This document shows, piece by piece, positions 50,899 to 59,636 of a stretch of 64,000 nt of DNA. A model generated the notes under the pieces. The model was not told where the DNA came from. It saw only the letters and a list, made by a program, of their open reading frames with translations, and did not search any database. How positions within the stretch are numbered: the stretch's first letter is position 1; every line of letters starts with the position of its first letter. The translations under genes and the position numbers were made by a program. Origin of the DNA: Staphylococcus debuckii. GTDB taxonomy: Bacteria > Bacillota > Bacilli > Staphylococcales > Staphylococcaceae. Where the stretch lies: contig NZ_CP033460.1 of assembly GCF_003718735.1 (NCBI RefSeq), forward strand, positions 2,170,001 to 2,234,000. Reading direction: 5' to 3'.

Positions 50899-50913
50899 GT
50901 TAGCATAGCTAAC
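50899..50913 (+). promoter_or_regulatory. Likely operator of the MarR-MFS pair
   Basis: GTTAGC-ATA-GCTAAC is a perfect dyad starting 16 nt after the -10 box, where a bound MarR dimer would block transcription. A second inverted stretch, GGGTTGAGGCA/TGTCTTAACCC (50979-51003), lies in the leader. Confidence 0.55.
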
Positions 50914-51035
50914 CATTTTATAGATGCGAAGTAAAAATTAATTCCCTGCAAATTTTATTTACTTCATATTTTAAAGAGGGTTGAGGCAGCTGTGTCTTAA
51001 CCCCCTTGCTATCTTGCAAAAAGGAGTGGCTGAGA

Positions 51036-51452
51036 ATGGAAGTTAATCAATTATTCAATAGCTTTACTGAACTTTATAGACCTTATATTAAAAATGTTCA
51101 ACCCATTTTAGATAAGTATCATTTGCATACTGCGCAATTTTTAGTTTTAAAAGATATTTATTTGCATGATCAAACTACATTAGTTCAAATTTCCAAAAGA
51201 CGTTCTATTGAAAAACCTTCTGCACGTAAACTTTTAAAAGTTTTAATTGAACAGGAATTGTTGATTGTGACCCCTGGTGAAGATAAGAGAGAAAAGTTAT
51301 TATCGCTATCTGACAAAGGCACTAAAGTCTATAAAGAGGCTATGAGCGAAGTCACAGCATTGCAAGAAAGCATTGTTGAGCAAGCAGCACTCGACGAACA
51401 AGAAATACTTGCTGCAATCCGAACTTTTGAAAAGTTAAAAAATATATTATAA
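51036..51452 (+). CDS. MarR family transcriptional regulator
   Basis: 138 residues from ATG 51036 with GGAG upstream. Winged HTH at about 30-100 (LHTAQFLVLKDIYLHDQTTLVQISKRRSIEKPSARKLLKVL, wing TPGEDKREKLLSLSDKG). Followed by an MFS exporter gene after 12 nt, and preceded by a strong dyad. Probably autoregulated and controlling the transporter. Confidence 0.87.
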   Translation: MEVNQLFNSFTELYRPYIKNVQPILDKYHLHTAQFLVLKDIYLHDQTTLVQISKRRSIEKPSARKLLKVLIEQELLIVTPGEDKREKLLSLSDKGTKVYKEAMSEVTALQESIVEQAALDEQEILAAIRTFEKLKNIL

Positions 51453-51464
51453 GGAGGCATTTGC

Positions 51465-52658
51465 GTGAACCCTACAGAAACACATCGCGCACCCATATGG
51501 ACTAAGAGCTTTAATATGAATTTCTTAGTCAATTTCTTTGTATATCTTTGTATGTACTTACTAATTGTAGTCATTGCAGGCTACAGTAAAACAGAATTCC
51601 ATGCCTCAGATAGTTTAGCAGGTTTGGTAACAGGTTTATTTATCGTCGGCTCCTTAATTGGCCGTTTTATCACCGGCAAATATGTCAATGCGATCGGCCC
51701 CAAGAAGACCTTATTAATCGGAGTTGTCTTTTTAATTATTACACAGCTTCTTTATTTTATAGAAGGATCTCTCGGCTTCTTAATGTTCACCCGTTTGATC
51801 AATGGGGTTGCCACAGCTGTAGCCACTACTGCTACCGGTACTATTGCAGCTTACATTACTCCGCCTGAGCGGAAAAGTGAAGGCATCAGCATGTTCTCAC
51901 TAAGTTTAGTCTTAGGAACAGCAATCGGTCCTTTCTTCGGCTTATTATTATCTAGCCACTATTCTATTGATGTTTTATTTGGACTTTGTCTCGTATTTGG
52001 CATTGTTTCATTAATTTTATCTTTCTTCATCAATATTAATTTCGAAACAACGCCGCTTACTAAAACTGAAGGTAAAAAAGGATTCAGTCTCAGTCAATTT
52101 ATTGCTTTGGATGCGGTTCCCATTGCGATTGTTATTTTAATTACGGGTCTGACTTATTCATCCATTTTGACTTTCTTGAAATTCTTTGCTGAAGAACGTG
52201 ATTTAGTGACTGTATCTAGTTACTTCTTTATCTTCTATGCAATCACTTCTCTTGTCACACGTCCTATTACTGGTCGTTTGATGGATAATAGAAATGAAAA
52301 CGTTGTGGTATACCCTGCATATATCTTCTTATTCGCAACCTTTATTATGCTTTACTTCGCACATTCTGGTTGGCTATTGCTTCTTGCAGGTGCAGCGTTA
52401 GGTGTCGGTTACGGCAACTTGTCATCATTGATGCAAGCAATTGCCATTAAAGTCACTACCCCTGAAAAATACGGATTGGCGACGTCTACTTACTTTATCG
52501 GTATTGATATCGGTATTGGTTTCGGCCCATCCTTATTAGGAGCATTTACTTCATCTATTACTTACGGTCAATTGTATGGCGTCATGGCTATCTTAACAAT
52601 TGTTACAGTGGTCGTATATTTCTTACTGCATGGTCGTAAAGTTAAAACCTTCTCATAA
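51465..52658 (+). CDS. MFS transporter, 12-helix type
   Basis: 397 residues from GTG 51465 (AAGGAGG 7 nt upstream). Twelve predicted helices; motif A-like GRFITGKYVNAIGPKK in loop 2-3 and RPITGRLMDNRNE in loop 8-9. Likely drug or metabolite exporter (DHA1-like). Co-transcribed with the MarR gene. Confidence 0.87.
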   Translation: MNPTETHRAPIWTKSFNMNFLVNFFVYLCMYLLIVVIAGYSKTEFHASDSLAGLVTGLFIVGSLIGRFITGKYVNAIGPKKTLLIGVVFLIITQLLYFIEGSLGFLMFTRLINGVATAVATTATGTIAAYITPPERKSEGISMFSLSLVLGTAIGPFFGLLLSSHYSIDVLFGLCLVFGIVSLILSFFININFETTPLTKTEGKKGFSLSQFIALDAVPIAIVILITGLTYSSILTFLKFFAEERDLVTVSSYFFIFYAITSLVTRPITGRLMDNRNENVVVYPAYIFLFATFIMLYFAHSGWLLLLAGAALGVGYGNLSSLMQAIAIKVTTPEKYGLATSTYFIGIDIGIGFGPSLLGAFTSSITYGQLYGVMAILTIVTVVVYFLLHGRKVKTFS

Positions 52659-52661
52659 TTT

Positions 52662-52701
52662 TAAAAAAATCTGGAGCGTTTGAGCGTTCCAGATTTTTTT
52701 A
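52662..52701. terminator. Bidirectional terminator
   Basis: AAATCTGGAGCG/CGTTCCAGATTT (one G-T pair) with A-run before and seven T after; between the MFS gene and the convergent response regulator. Confidence 0.8.
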
Positions 52702-53304
52702 TATTATCCAACCTTTTGATTCTGCAATTTTCCAGGCATCGAAGCGATTTTCCGCTTCTAATTTATCTATTGCTACAGAGGTATAATTACGCACCGTACC
52801 ATCAGATAAATAAAGCTTATCCGCAATTTCCTTACTTGAATAGCCGTTCCCTATTTCTTTTAAGATCAGCTGTTCTGAGGGTGTTAAAGGATTTTTTTCA
52901 GAAAAGAAAGTCGTCATTAAAGATTGACTATATTCCTTCTTTCCTTCCATCACAGTGTGTATAGTATGCACCAACTCCTCGACCGATCTTTCCTTTAAGA
53001 CATAAGCATCCACATTATTTGCGACTGCGCGTTCAAAGTAGCCTGGTCGCTTGAATGTAGTCACTATAATGACCTTCGTTGAAATATCGTCTTCACGAAT
53101 CTTTCCAAGCACTTCAAGTCCAGTAATTCCTGGCATTTCAATATCTAATATGGCAACATCCGGTTGATTAGTTTTAATAAAATCCCAAGCTTTCTTTCCG
53201 TCTGCACTATCAAACACAATTTCAATATCATTGTTCATAGAAATGAGCTGAACCATTGCTTGTCGAAGCATCTCTTGATCCTCTGCTAATACTACCTTTA
53301 TCAT
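52699..53304 (-). CDS. Response regulator, NarL/LuxR type
   Basis: 201 residues: receiver domain with phospho-accepting D54 (DVAILDIEMPG), T and K at usual sites, and a C-terminal LuxR HTH (about 137-198, LTPSEQLILKEIGNGYSSKEIADKLYLSDGTVRNYTS). Pairs with the histidine kinase gene whose stop overlaps its start by one base. YvfU/DesR-like. Last gene of ABC-permease-kinase-regulator. Confidence 0.9.
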   Translation of the reverse strand: MIKVVLAEDQEMLRQAMVQLISMNNDIEIVFDSADGKKAWDFIKTNQPDVAILDIEMPGITGLEVLGKIREDDISTKVIIVTTFKRPGYFERAVANNVDAYVLKERSVEELVHTIHTVMEGKKEYSQSLMTTFFSEKNPLTPSEQLILKEIGNGYSSKEIADKLYLSDGTVRNYTSVAIDKLEAENRFDAWKIAESKGWII

Positions 53305-54401
53305 TATAATTCACCCCTTTTAAATTCAATTTCTATAGTGAGTCCTTGATTAGAGATAATTTTCAAGTTACCGCCCAACAATTTAACTCTCTCTTCTATA
53401 CTATTGAGTGCAATAACAGATGGTTCCATTCCCTTTCCATTATCTTGAATTTTAAAAAGATAACCTGTATCTGTTTCAACTAAGCACCCCGAGACTTTGG
53501 TAGCCTCTGCATGTTTGATAATATTATTCACCGCTTCTCTAAGAATCATAGACAATATAGATTGTCGACCTTTATTAATTGATTTGGCAATCTTTGCATT
53601 TTCAAAGTTAAATTGAATACCAGTTTCTTGAAGCAAGTGACTCACCGAAGCTACCTCTTCTTGAAAGCTTTGAAATTTTAATTGGTCAACAATTTCTCTG
53701 ACTTTTTCTAATGCTTCTTTAGATAATTGATTGACAGATTGCATCTCTGTCTTCGCTTTATCGATATCAATATCAATTAACTTTGCGGCCAGCTCCGATT
53801 TAATACTCAAACTTGCGAATACATGGCCTAAAGTATCGTGCAAATCTTGTCCGATACGTTGACGTTCTTGTTCAGCAATCAATAAATTAATATAGCGATT
53901 CTTTTCTTCAATCTTTTCTTCAGCCTTATTGTTTTCCACATTTTGAAAATTTGTAAAAGCAATAATAACCACTATTAAATCAATTACCACTACAATAATA
54001 GCATTCGGTGTATATTGAGTGATTAAATAGATAGAAGTCATGACTATCGTGGTTAAATACAAATAATTCTCTAGCGATTTAGCTGAGACGCGATAGACAT
54101 AAGGTAATGCGAAACTGCCAAAGAAGAAAAACATCACAAATGTTGATCCAATTGCATAACAAAAGTAAACAATTCCAACTAAATGAATCATCAGATAAAT
54201 AAGTCGCTTAATTTTGGATGTTTGATCATTTACATGAAAAATCATCATATAATAATCAATCGAGAATATAATAATCATTAAGATAAGTAACCATTTAGTC
54301 CCTTCAATTTGATCCGAAAACAAAGCAATAATAGGAAACACTAAATAGACAAAGCTGGAAACACCATAAGGATCTTCTTTAAGTCGTTTAGAAAGTTTCA
54401 A
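53304..54401 (-). CDS. Sensor histidine kinase, DesK/YvfT-like
   Basis: 365 residues. Five or six membrane helices (about 15-155), then a HisKA_3 dimerisation helix with phospho-His188 in RQRIGQDLHDTLGHVFASLS, and HATPase with REAVNNIIKHAEA (N box) and DNGKGM (G box). No extracellular sensor domain, so it may sense membrane state or be signalled by the ABC transporter next to it. Confidence 0.9.
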   Translation of the reverse strand: MKLSKRLKEDPYGVSSFVYLVFPIIALFSDQIEGTKWLLILMIIIFSIDYYMMIFHVNDQTSKIKRLIYLMIHLVGIVYFCYAIGSTFVMFFFFGSFALPYVYRVSAKSLENYLYLTTIVMTSIYLITQYTPNAIIVVVIDLIVVIIAFTNFQNVENNKAEEKIEEKNRYINLLIAEQERQRIGQDLHDTLGHVFASLSIKSELAAKLIDIDIDKAKTEMQSVNQLSKEALEKVREIVDQLKFQSFQEEVASVSHLLQETGIQFNFENAKIAKSINKGRQSILSMILREAVNNIIKHAEATKVSGCLVETDTGYLFKIQDNGKGMEPSVIALNSIEERVKLLGGNLKIISNQGLTIEIEFKRGEL

Positions 54402-55133
54402 TCAAATCACGTCCGTTTTTTGTTGGATATAAAATGCAATAATTAAGAACAGTATACTATAGATAAAGAGAACGCCAAACGAATACCAAGAGATACTATG
54501 AGTTGTAGTATAAGAAAATACTACATTTTTCAAATGATAAGTGGGTGTCCAATGTGCAATAGTTTGCAGCCAATGCGGAAATAACTTAATCGGAAACCAC
54601 AATCCACCCGCTATAGCTAATAACAAATAAAGTAGATTACCGATACTGCTTGCTTTCTTGATATCTGGTATTTGTGAAAGCAATACTCCTACTGATAAAA
54701 AAAGACTGCTTCCCAACCATAACAGCAATCCAGCAAGCAACCACTCTTCTAACGTCATTTTCACACCCCGGAGTGTAGCCGCAGCTATAAATATCAGTGA
54801 AATAGACAAAGCAAATAATCCCATTATTTTTAAGATTTTTGCAAGGTAATATTGATGTATTTTCATAGAAGTTGATAATATTTTTTTCTGCCATCCTGAT
54901 TGTTTATCGTTAATGAGTTCTATCGGAAAGGTCATTAAGCAAAAGCTCGTCAGGCTGAATACTGCCATACTAAATAAACTTTCTTTATATACTGTTTGTG
55001 CTTGTTCTTTCGGTACATTTCCTATAGAAGTAAATACGAGAAAGAAAATCAAAGGTAATGCAATCGATAATAATAGATATGTTTTTTGGCGGAAAGTCGT
55101 TCTGATATCGAGTTTTAGATAACTTAAAATCAT
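54402..55133 (-). CDS. ABC-2 type permease
   Basis: 243 residues with six helices. ABC-2 membrane subunit: LRQKTYLLLSIALPLIFF-like N-terminus (LDIRTTFRQKTYLLLSIALP) and a late GGLWFPIKLFPHWLQTIAHWTPTYHL motif. Homologue of YvfS/NatB-type exporters. Joined directly to the kinase gene and overlapping the ATPase gene by 4 nt. Confidence 0.88.
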   Translation of the reverse strand: MILSYLKLDIRTTFRQKTYLLLSIALPLIFFLVFTSIGNVPKEQAQTVYKESLFSMAVFSLTSFCLMTFPIELINDKQSGWQKKILSTSMKIHQYYLAKILKIMGLFALSISLIFIAAATLRGVKMTLEEWLLAGLLLWLGSSLFLSVGVLLSQIPDIKKASSIGNLLYLLLAIAGGLWFPIKLFPHWLQTIAHWTPTYHLKNVVFSYTTTHSISWYSFGVLFIYSILFLIIAFYIQQKTDVI

Positions 55134-55981
55134 GATATGTTCTCCTCCTTAAAAATGTAATCTGCTAATGATGCTTTGGTAATTTCTATTTCATTCAAAT
55201 TGATATTCAACTTGATTAATTGCATTAAAACATCTTCAACTTCTTCTGAAATGATTAAAATTTCCTGTTGCTTAATATGAAATTCGGATTGTATCTCTTT
55301 AACCAAAAGATGCTGATACTTTATTGGAACATGAATTGTTGATTTTCTAACTTGTTGTCTGATGATGGATGGTATATTGTCATTAACGATACTTCCTTTG
55401 CTTAGGACGATGACTCGATCTGCCATCTTCTCCACTTCCTCCAAATAATGAGTGGTGTAGAAAATAGTTTTACCTTCTTTCTTATAACCTTCAATAACCT
55501 TCCAAAAATATTTTCTCATTGTAGCATCCATTGCACTTGTGGGTTCATCTAAAATAATAAATCTAGGTTTACCCATAACTGTTAAAGCGAAATCTAAAAT
55601 ACGCTGCTGTCCTCCTGATAAATGGGTTGCAAATTGATTAAGTTGTTCATCATCAAAGCTGGTAAGTTCTTTAAATTCTTTCATGTTAAGATGATTTGTA
55701 TATAATTGAGTGTAAAGCTCAAACAACTCCCTCACTCTAATTAAGTCAGGAAATTCTGTTCTTTGATATAGGATGCCAGTCTGCGGATTCAAATTAAAAT
55801 CAGACGTAATATTTCCTTTATCAGCATGTAAGTTGCCTATCAACATATCAATAATAGTTGATTTGCCAGCACCATTGACCCCAACTAGAGCCGTACATTC
55901 TCCTTCTTTAATATCGAATGATGATTGATTGACGGCAAGAACATTTTTAAAGTATTTAGAAACGTTATTGAAATAAATCAT
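55130..55981 (-). CDS. ABC transporter ATP-binding protein
   Basis: 283 residues from ATG 55979-55981 with GGAG 9 nt upstream. Walker A GVNGAGKST, signature LSGGQQRILDFA, Walker B FIILDEPTSAMD, H-loop YTTHYLEEVEKMA. The C-terminal ~80 residues resemble the DUF4162-type tail of CcmA-like ATPases. With the permease it forms an exporter of unknown substrate, in an operon with its own two-component system (YvfRSTU order of Bacillus). Confidence 0.9.
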   Translation of the reverse strand: MIYFNNVSKYFKNVLAVNQSSFDIKEGECTALVGVNGAGKSTIIDMLIGNLHADKGNITSDFNLNPQTGILYQRTEFPDLIRVRELFELYTQLYTNHLNMKEFKELTSFDDEQLNQFATHLSGGQQRILDFALTVMGKPRFIILDEPTSAMDATMRKYFWKVIEGYKKEGKTIFYTTHYLEEVEKMADRVIVLSKGSIVNDNIPSIIRQQVRKSTIHVPIKYQHLLVKEIQSEFHIKQQEILIISEEVEDVLMQLIKLNINLNEIEITKASLADYIFKEENIS

Positions 55982-56012
55982 CCTTATCCACTCCTTCATT
56001 CTTTCTATTTTC

Positions 56013-56080
56013 ATTCTAAAAATATTGATAGAAGAAGATAAGTCACGTTCGTCATGAATTGATTATGACATTTGTCATAA
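56013..56080 (-). promoter_or_regulatory. Control region of the ABC-two-component operon
   Basis: TAGAAT at 56013-56018 (minus strand) lacks a good -35. 45 bp upstream lies TTATGACATTTGTCATAA (56063-56080, 8+2+8 perfect dyad), overlapped by another GTCAT at 56051-56055. These half-sites fit binding by the LuxR-type regulator as an activator. Confidence 0.45.
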
Positions 56081-56362
56081 CTTGGTTGAATTATAATTTT
56101 AAGCAATCACTTTAATGCTTAAAGATATACCAATAATTAAGCAACTTTATATCATATATACATCATTTTTATCAGTAGATTAATTTTGAATTTATAATTA
56201 ATAATGAAGTAAAGCCGATTTTAAGCATTATTTTCACTTATTTTTGTACTATATAGTAAATGAAAAACAATAGATTAAATATGACCTTCGTTATATAATT
56301 AAATAGTAAACAATGTAAAGTGAGCTCACATAACAACATGAACAACATGAGGAGGAATAGCC
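56081..56362. other. Intergenic A/T-rich region before sarV
   Basis: About 280 bp without a gene. For sarV it contains TAGATT (56271-56276), 17 nt, TATAAT (56294-56299). Its A+T richness is typical of Sar/MgrA-bound promoters. Confidence 0.4.
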
Positions 56363-56710
56363 ATGACACAAGCTATTGATCAATTAATTACTACCGAATG
56401 TCAACTGAGTCAAATTAAGTACTGGTTAAAATCGACTTACAAAATGAATATGGAAGAGTTTATTATTTTGTACAAAATTCACGCTGTGGAGAAAATGAGC
56501 GGCAAAGAATTAAGAGATACGCTGCATTATGATATGAAGTGGAATACCAGTAAAATTGATGTGCTAATTCGCAAACTTTACAAAAAAGGACTTATCGCCA
56601 AAGAACGTTCTCAAACTGATGAACGCCAAGTATTTTACTTGTTGAATGCTAAACAGCATCAATTAATGACAGACATTGTAGAAGAAATTGGCGTAAATAT
56701 TGCTGCATAG
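56363..56710 (+). CDS. sarV: SarA family regulator SarV
   Basis: 115 residues, a single Sar winged-helix unit: ECQLSQIKYWLKSTYKMNMEEFIILYKI, SGKELRDTLHYDMKWNTSKIDVLIRKLYKKGLIAKERSQTDERQVFY. The KLYKKGLI and DERQVFY stretches are SarA-family hallmarks. Closest remembered relative is SarV of S. aureus, which lies next to the moa genes as here and affects autolysis and virulence genes. Strong GAGGAGG ribosome site. Confidence 0.82.
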   Translation: MTQAIDQLITTECQLSQIKYWLKSTYKMNMEEFIILYKIHAVEKMSGKELRDTLHYDMKWNTSKIDVLIRKLYKKGLIAKERSQTDERQVFYLLNAKQHQLMTDIVEEIGVNIAA

Positions 56711-56736
56711 ATGAAAATAAACGCAAAGAAACTGAA

Positions 56737-56793
56737 TAAAAAATTAACCCGAGTCTCCTTCTTTCTAGAAAAAGACTCGGGTTTAGTAATTTT
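56737..56793. terminator. Bidirectional terminator between sarV and moaA
   Basis: AACCCGAGTCT (56746-56756) pairs with AGACTCGGGTT (56773-56783), with A and T flanks. Confidence 0.8.
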
Positions 56794-57814
56794 AACCACC
56801 AATATAATTCATATTGATTTTTTTACGTTTTCTATTCGCTACAGTTTGTTCGGTACGTTCGTCTGAGTAACGATCATCACGAATGTTCCATAACTCTTCG
56901 AACTTCGCTTGCAATTCATTGTCTGAAACACCTGAGCGCATAAATTCTTTTACGTTAAATCCGTCTACTGTACTGAATAAGCAGCCATAGAACTTGCCGT
57001 CTGAAGATAATCTTGCTCTGGTGCACGTAGAACAAAATGATTGGGACACACTGGTAATTAAACCGAATTGTGCGCCGTTATCTTTATGACGATAGTATTT
57101 TGCAACTTCACCATAGTATTTAGGTTCTACCGCTTCAATATCAAATTCTTCTTGAATCATGGACAACATTTCATCTTTAGAAACTACTTTACTGAAATCC
57201 CAGCCGTTATCATTGCCGACATCCATAAATTCAATAAATCTGACTTGAATATTTTTATCTTTAAAATATTGCACCATAGGGATAATTTGGTCATCGTTGA
57301 CACCTTTTTGTACTACGACGTTAATTTTAACTTTAAAGCCAATGGAAACTGCATAATCAATTTGATCTAAAATCGTATCAGCTTTGATATTACGGTTATT
57401 AATAGACTGGAACAATTCATTATCGATGGCATCTAGACTGACATTAATACGTCTGAGTCCAGCGTCATATAATTTCTGTCCATGTTTTTTCAATAATAAA
57501 CCGTTTGTCGTTAAACCTATATCTTCAACACCTTCAATATCATTCAAGGCTGCAATTAATTTATATAAATCTCTGCGCATTAACGGTTCTCCGCCTGTAA
57601 TACGGATTTTTTTCACGCCTAAGTGTGTATATACGCGAGCAATTCTTTCCATTTCACTGAATGTGAGTAATTCATCTTTAGGTAAAAAGACGAAATCGTC
57701 GCCGAATATTTCTTTCGGCATACAATAATCGCAACGGAAATTGCAACGGTCTGTCACAGATAATCTTAAGTCGCGAATAGGTCGGCCAAGCTTATCTGTT
57801 ATTTGTTTTACCAT
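56792..57814 (-). CDS. moaA: GTP 3',8-cyclase MoaA
   Basis: 340 residues. Radical-SAM enzyme for the first step of molybdenum cofactor synthesis (GTP to cyclic dehydro-GTP). N-terminal cluster C24-x3-C28-x2-C31 in RCNFRCDYC; second cluster near residues 261-278 ([18 protein letters not shown]). C-terminus ends NYIGG, the double glycine needed for activity. Last gene of the mo operon on the minus strand. Confidence 0.96.
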   Translation of the reverse strand: MVKQITDKLGRPIRDLRLSVTDRCNFRCDYCMPKEIFGDDFVFLPKDELLTFSEMERIARVYTHLGVKKIRITGGEPLMRRDLYKLIAALNDIEGVEDIGLTTNGLLLKKHGQKLYDAGLRRINVSLDAIDNELFQSINNRNIKADTILDQIDYAVSIGFKVKINVVVQKGVNDDQIIPMVQYFKDKNIQVRFIEFMDVGNDNGWDFSKVVSKDEMLSMIQEEFDIEAVEPKYYGEVAKYYRHKDNGAQFGLITSVSQSFCSTCTRARLSSDGKFYGCLFSTVDGFNVKEFMRSGVSDNELQAKFEELWNIRDDRYSDERTEQTVANRKRKKINMNYIGG

Positions 57815-57872
57815 CTTTTGACCCCCTTCTATCTATATTAAACGCTTAACACATCTCATTAAGCGTTGTTCG

Positions 57873-58466
57873 TTATCTTTTTATGCTTTCTAAATCTTGG
57901 GGATAATTAATATTCTTATACCATTCTGTGTTATCATCTACACTTTTGACATCTATCCAGTCTGAAGCAGTTTGTTGATAAACATGGCGCATACTATAAT
58001 CGTCAGACTCTAAAGCGCGTGCAATAATCGGAAGACAATTAGGACTGTAAAAGGCAATCGTCGGAATTGGATGGCCTTCTTCTTCAAATCCAGCAATGTC
58101 TAATTGATCTTCAATCACGTGCTCTACCATAAATTGATACAATTGGCTGATGGCTTTTGCAGTAATCAACGGTGTATCAACAGAAATCACAAAAAAGAGT
58201 TCCGCTTCAAAATCTTGTTTCATCACTGAATAAATCCCTGATAACGGTCCTTTGTTTTTATGCTCTGAATCATCCACGACTACACGCGCTCCTTTGAATT
58301 TCGGCGCCAATGTGTCATTAGAACTGATGATAATTTCATTAAACATATTCATACTGTCTAATACATCTATAATTTGTTCATAGAACGTCTTTCCATTTAT
58401 TTCTGCAAATGCTTTAGGGGCACCAAATCGTTCAGATTGCCCTCCTGCTAATATAATAGCTTTCAC
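57873..58466 (-). CDS. mobA: Molybdenum cofactor guanylyltransferase MobA
   Basis: 197 residues. Nucleotidyltransferase motif [24 protein letters not shown] at the N-terminus and [10 protein letters not shown] in the middle. It would attach GMP to molybdopterin for enzymes needing MGD, such as nitrate reductase and formate dehydrogenase. 4 nt after moaD. Confidence 0.93.
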   Translation of the reverse strand: MKAIILAGGQSERFGAPKAFAEINGKTFYEQIIDVLDSMNMFNEIIISSNDTLAPKFKGARVVVDDSEHKNKGPLSGIYSVMKQDFEAELFFVISVDTPLITAKAISQLYQFMVEHVIEDQLDIAGFEEEGHPIPTIAFYSPNCLPIIARALESDDYSMRHVYQQTASDWIDVKSVDDNTEWYKNINYPQDLESIKR

Positions 58467-58470
58467 TTCA

Positions 58471-58704
58471 TTAACCTCCGCTTACCGGTGGAATCAAAGC
58501 AACTACATCTGATTGGTTGATTTTTTCATGAGGTTGTACAAATTCTTCATTTAATGCAATTTGAAATTTCTTCCCGTCGATTTCAGGATATTTCTCAAAT
58601 AAATATTGCTTAAATGCTTCCACAGTCATTTCATTTTCAATCTGAAATTGGTCAGTATCTTTTTGCAAAATCTCTTTGATTTCGGCAAAGTAAAGGACTT
58701 TCAT
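58471..58704 (-). CDS. moaD: Molybdopterin synthase small subunit MoaD
   Basis: 77 residues, ubiquitin-like fold ending in PPVSGG: the C-terminal diglycine that is thiocarboxylated. Overlaps moaE by 4 nt, its partner in molybdopterin synthase. Confidence 0.95.
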   Translation of the reverse strand: MKVLYFAEIKEILQKDTDQFQIENEMTVEAFKQYLFEKYPEIDGKKFQIALNEEFVQPHEKINQSDVVALIPPVSGG

Positions 58705-59156
58705 TCTTTCTGCCCCCTTTCAACTGCATCTTCATGGTAGCCTCTTTGATGGCCGATCCATTCAGCTCCATCTTCCCAGATTTCTTTTTTCCAAATAGGA
58801 ACTACTTCTTTAATACGATCTATCGCATACTCGTTGGCTGCGTATGCGTCTTTTCTATGCGGAGAAGATACCGCAATTAATACAGCTATATCTGAAATTT
58901 CCAATGGTCCGATACGATGAACGATACTTACAATCGTACCCGGCCACTGTTCATTAATTTCGTCGCCGATTTGTGCAAGTTTCTTCTCAGCCATTGGAAT
59001 ATAAGCTTCATACTCTAAATGTTCAGTGCGTATTCCTTTAGTCCATTCTCGAACGTGGCCAGTAAATACGACGACTGCTCCTTGATGTGGATTAAGTGTA
59101 AAGTCCCGATACTGTTCTGTTTGTATCGGTTCTGTTACAATCTCAAACTGTTTCAT
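58701..59156 (-). CDS. moaE: Molybdopterin synthase large subunit MoaE
   Basis: 151 residues. Motifs GAVVVFTGHVREW, LEYEAYIPMAEKKL, HRIGPLEISDIAVLIAVSSPHRKDAY and the catalytic lysine region PIWKKEIWEDGAEWIGH. It forms a heterotetramer with MoaD. Confidence 0.95.
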   Translation of the reverse strand: MKQFEIVTEPIQTEQYRDFTLNPHQGAVVVFTGHVREWTKGIRTEHLEYEAYIPMAEKKLAQIGDEINEQWPGTIVSIVHRIGPLEISDIAVLIAVSSPHRKDAYAANEYAIDRIKEVVPIWKKEIWEDGAEWIGHQRGYHEDAVERGQKE

Positions 59157-59162
59157 TCTGAC

Positions 59163-59636
59163 TCATCCTTTTTTTATATCAATCCACGATTCAAGCCATT
59201 GGTAGAACGGCTCTAAATCACTTAATTTTTGAAACGGCAACTTATATTGTACATGACTGAGCGCTGATAAAGAAGATAATTCTTCAAGATTTCTATAAAT
59301 AACGACTTTATCGTAGTCCGCTTGTTTAAATCCTTCAGCTAAAATGATGTCATATTCAATTGTAACAGCTGAATCAATGATTTGGGATAAAGTAGCTTCA
59401 GAGGTGCGCGTAATCGTTTCTCTTAACTCGTGTCCTTGCACAATACTCTGATCCGCGCCAGCTTCAAAATGTTTCATATGGTCTACGGTATTGTCCTGCA
59501 AGGTAATATCTTCTGCACCGTGACCATGATGTTTGATTGTTACAACACGATAGCCCGCTTCTTTCAAAAAGCGAACCGTTTCAGCCATCAATGTTGTCTT
59601 CCCTGAATCCTTATATCCCACGATTTGCAAAATCAT
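59163..59636 (-). CDS. mobB: Molybdopterin-guanine dinucleotide biosynthesis protein MobB
   Basis: 157 residues, P-loop GTPase: VGYKDSGKTTLMAET (5-19), VVTIKHHGHG and AEGFKQADYDKVVIYR. Helper in MGD formation. Overlaps moeA by 4 nt. Confidence 0.93.
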   Translation of the reverse strand: MILQIVGYKDSGKTTLMAETVRFLKEAGYRVVTIKHHGHGAEDITLQDNTVDHMKHFEAGADQSIVQGHELRETITRTSEATLSQIIDSAVTIEYDIILAEGFKQADYDKVVIYRNLEELSSLSALSHVQYKLPFQKLSDLEPFYQWLESWIDIKKG

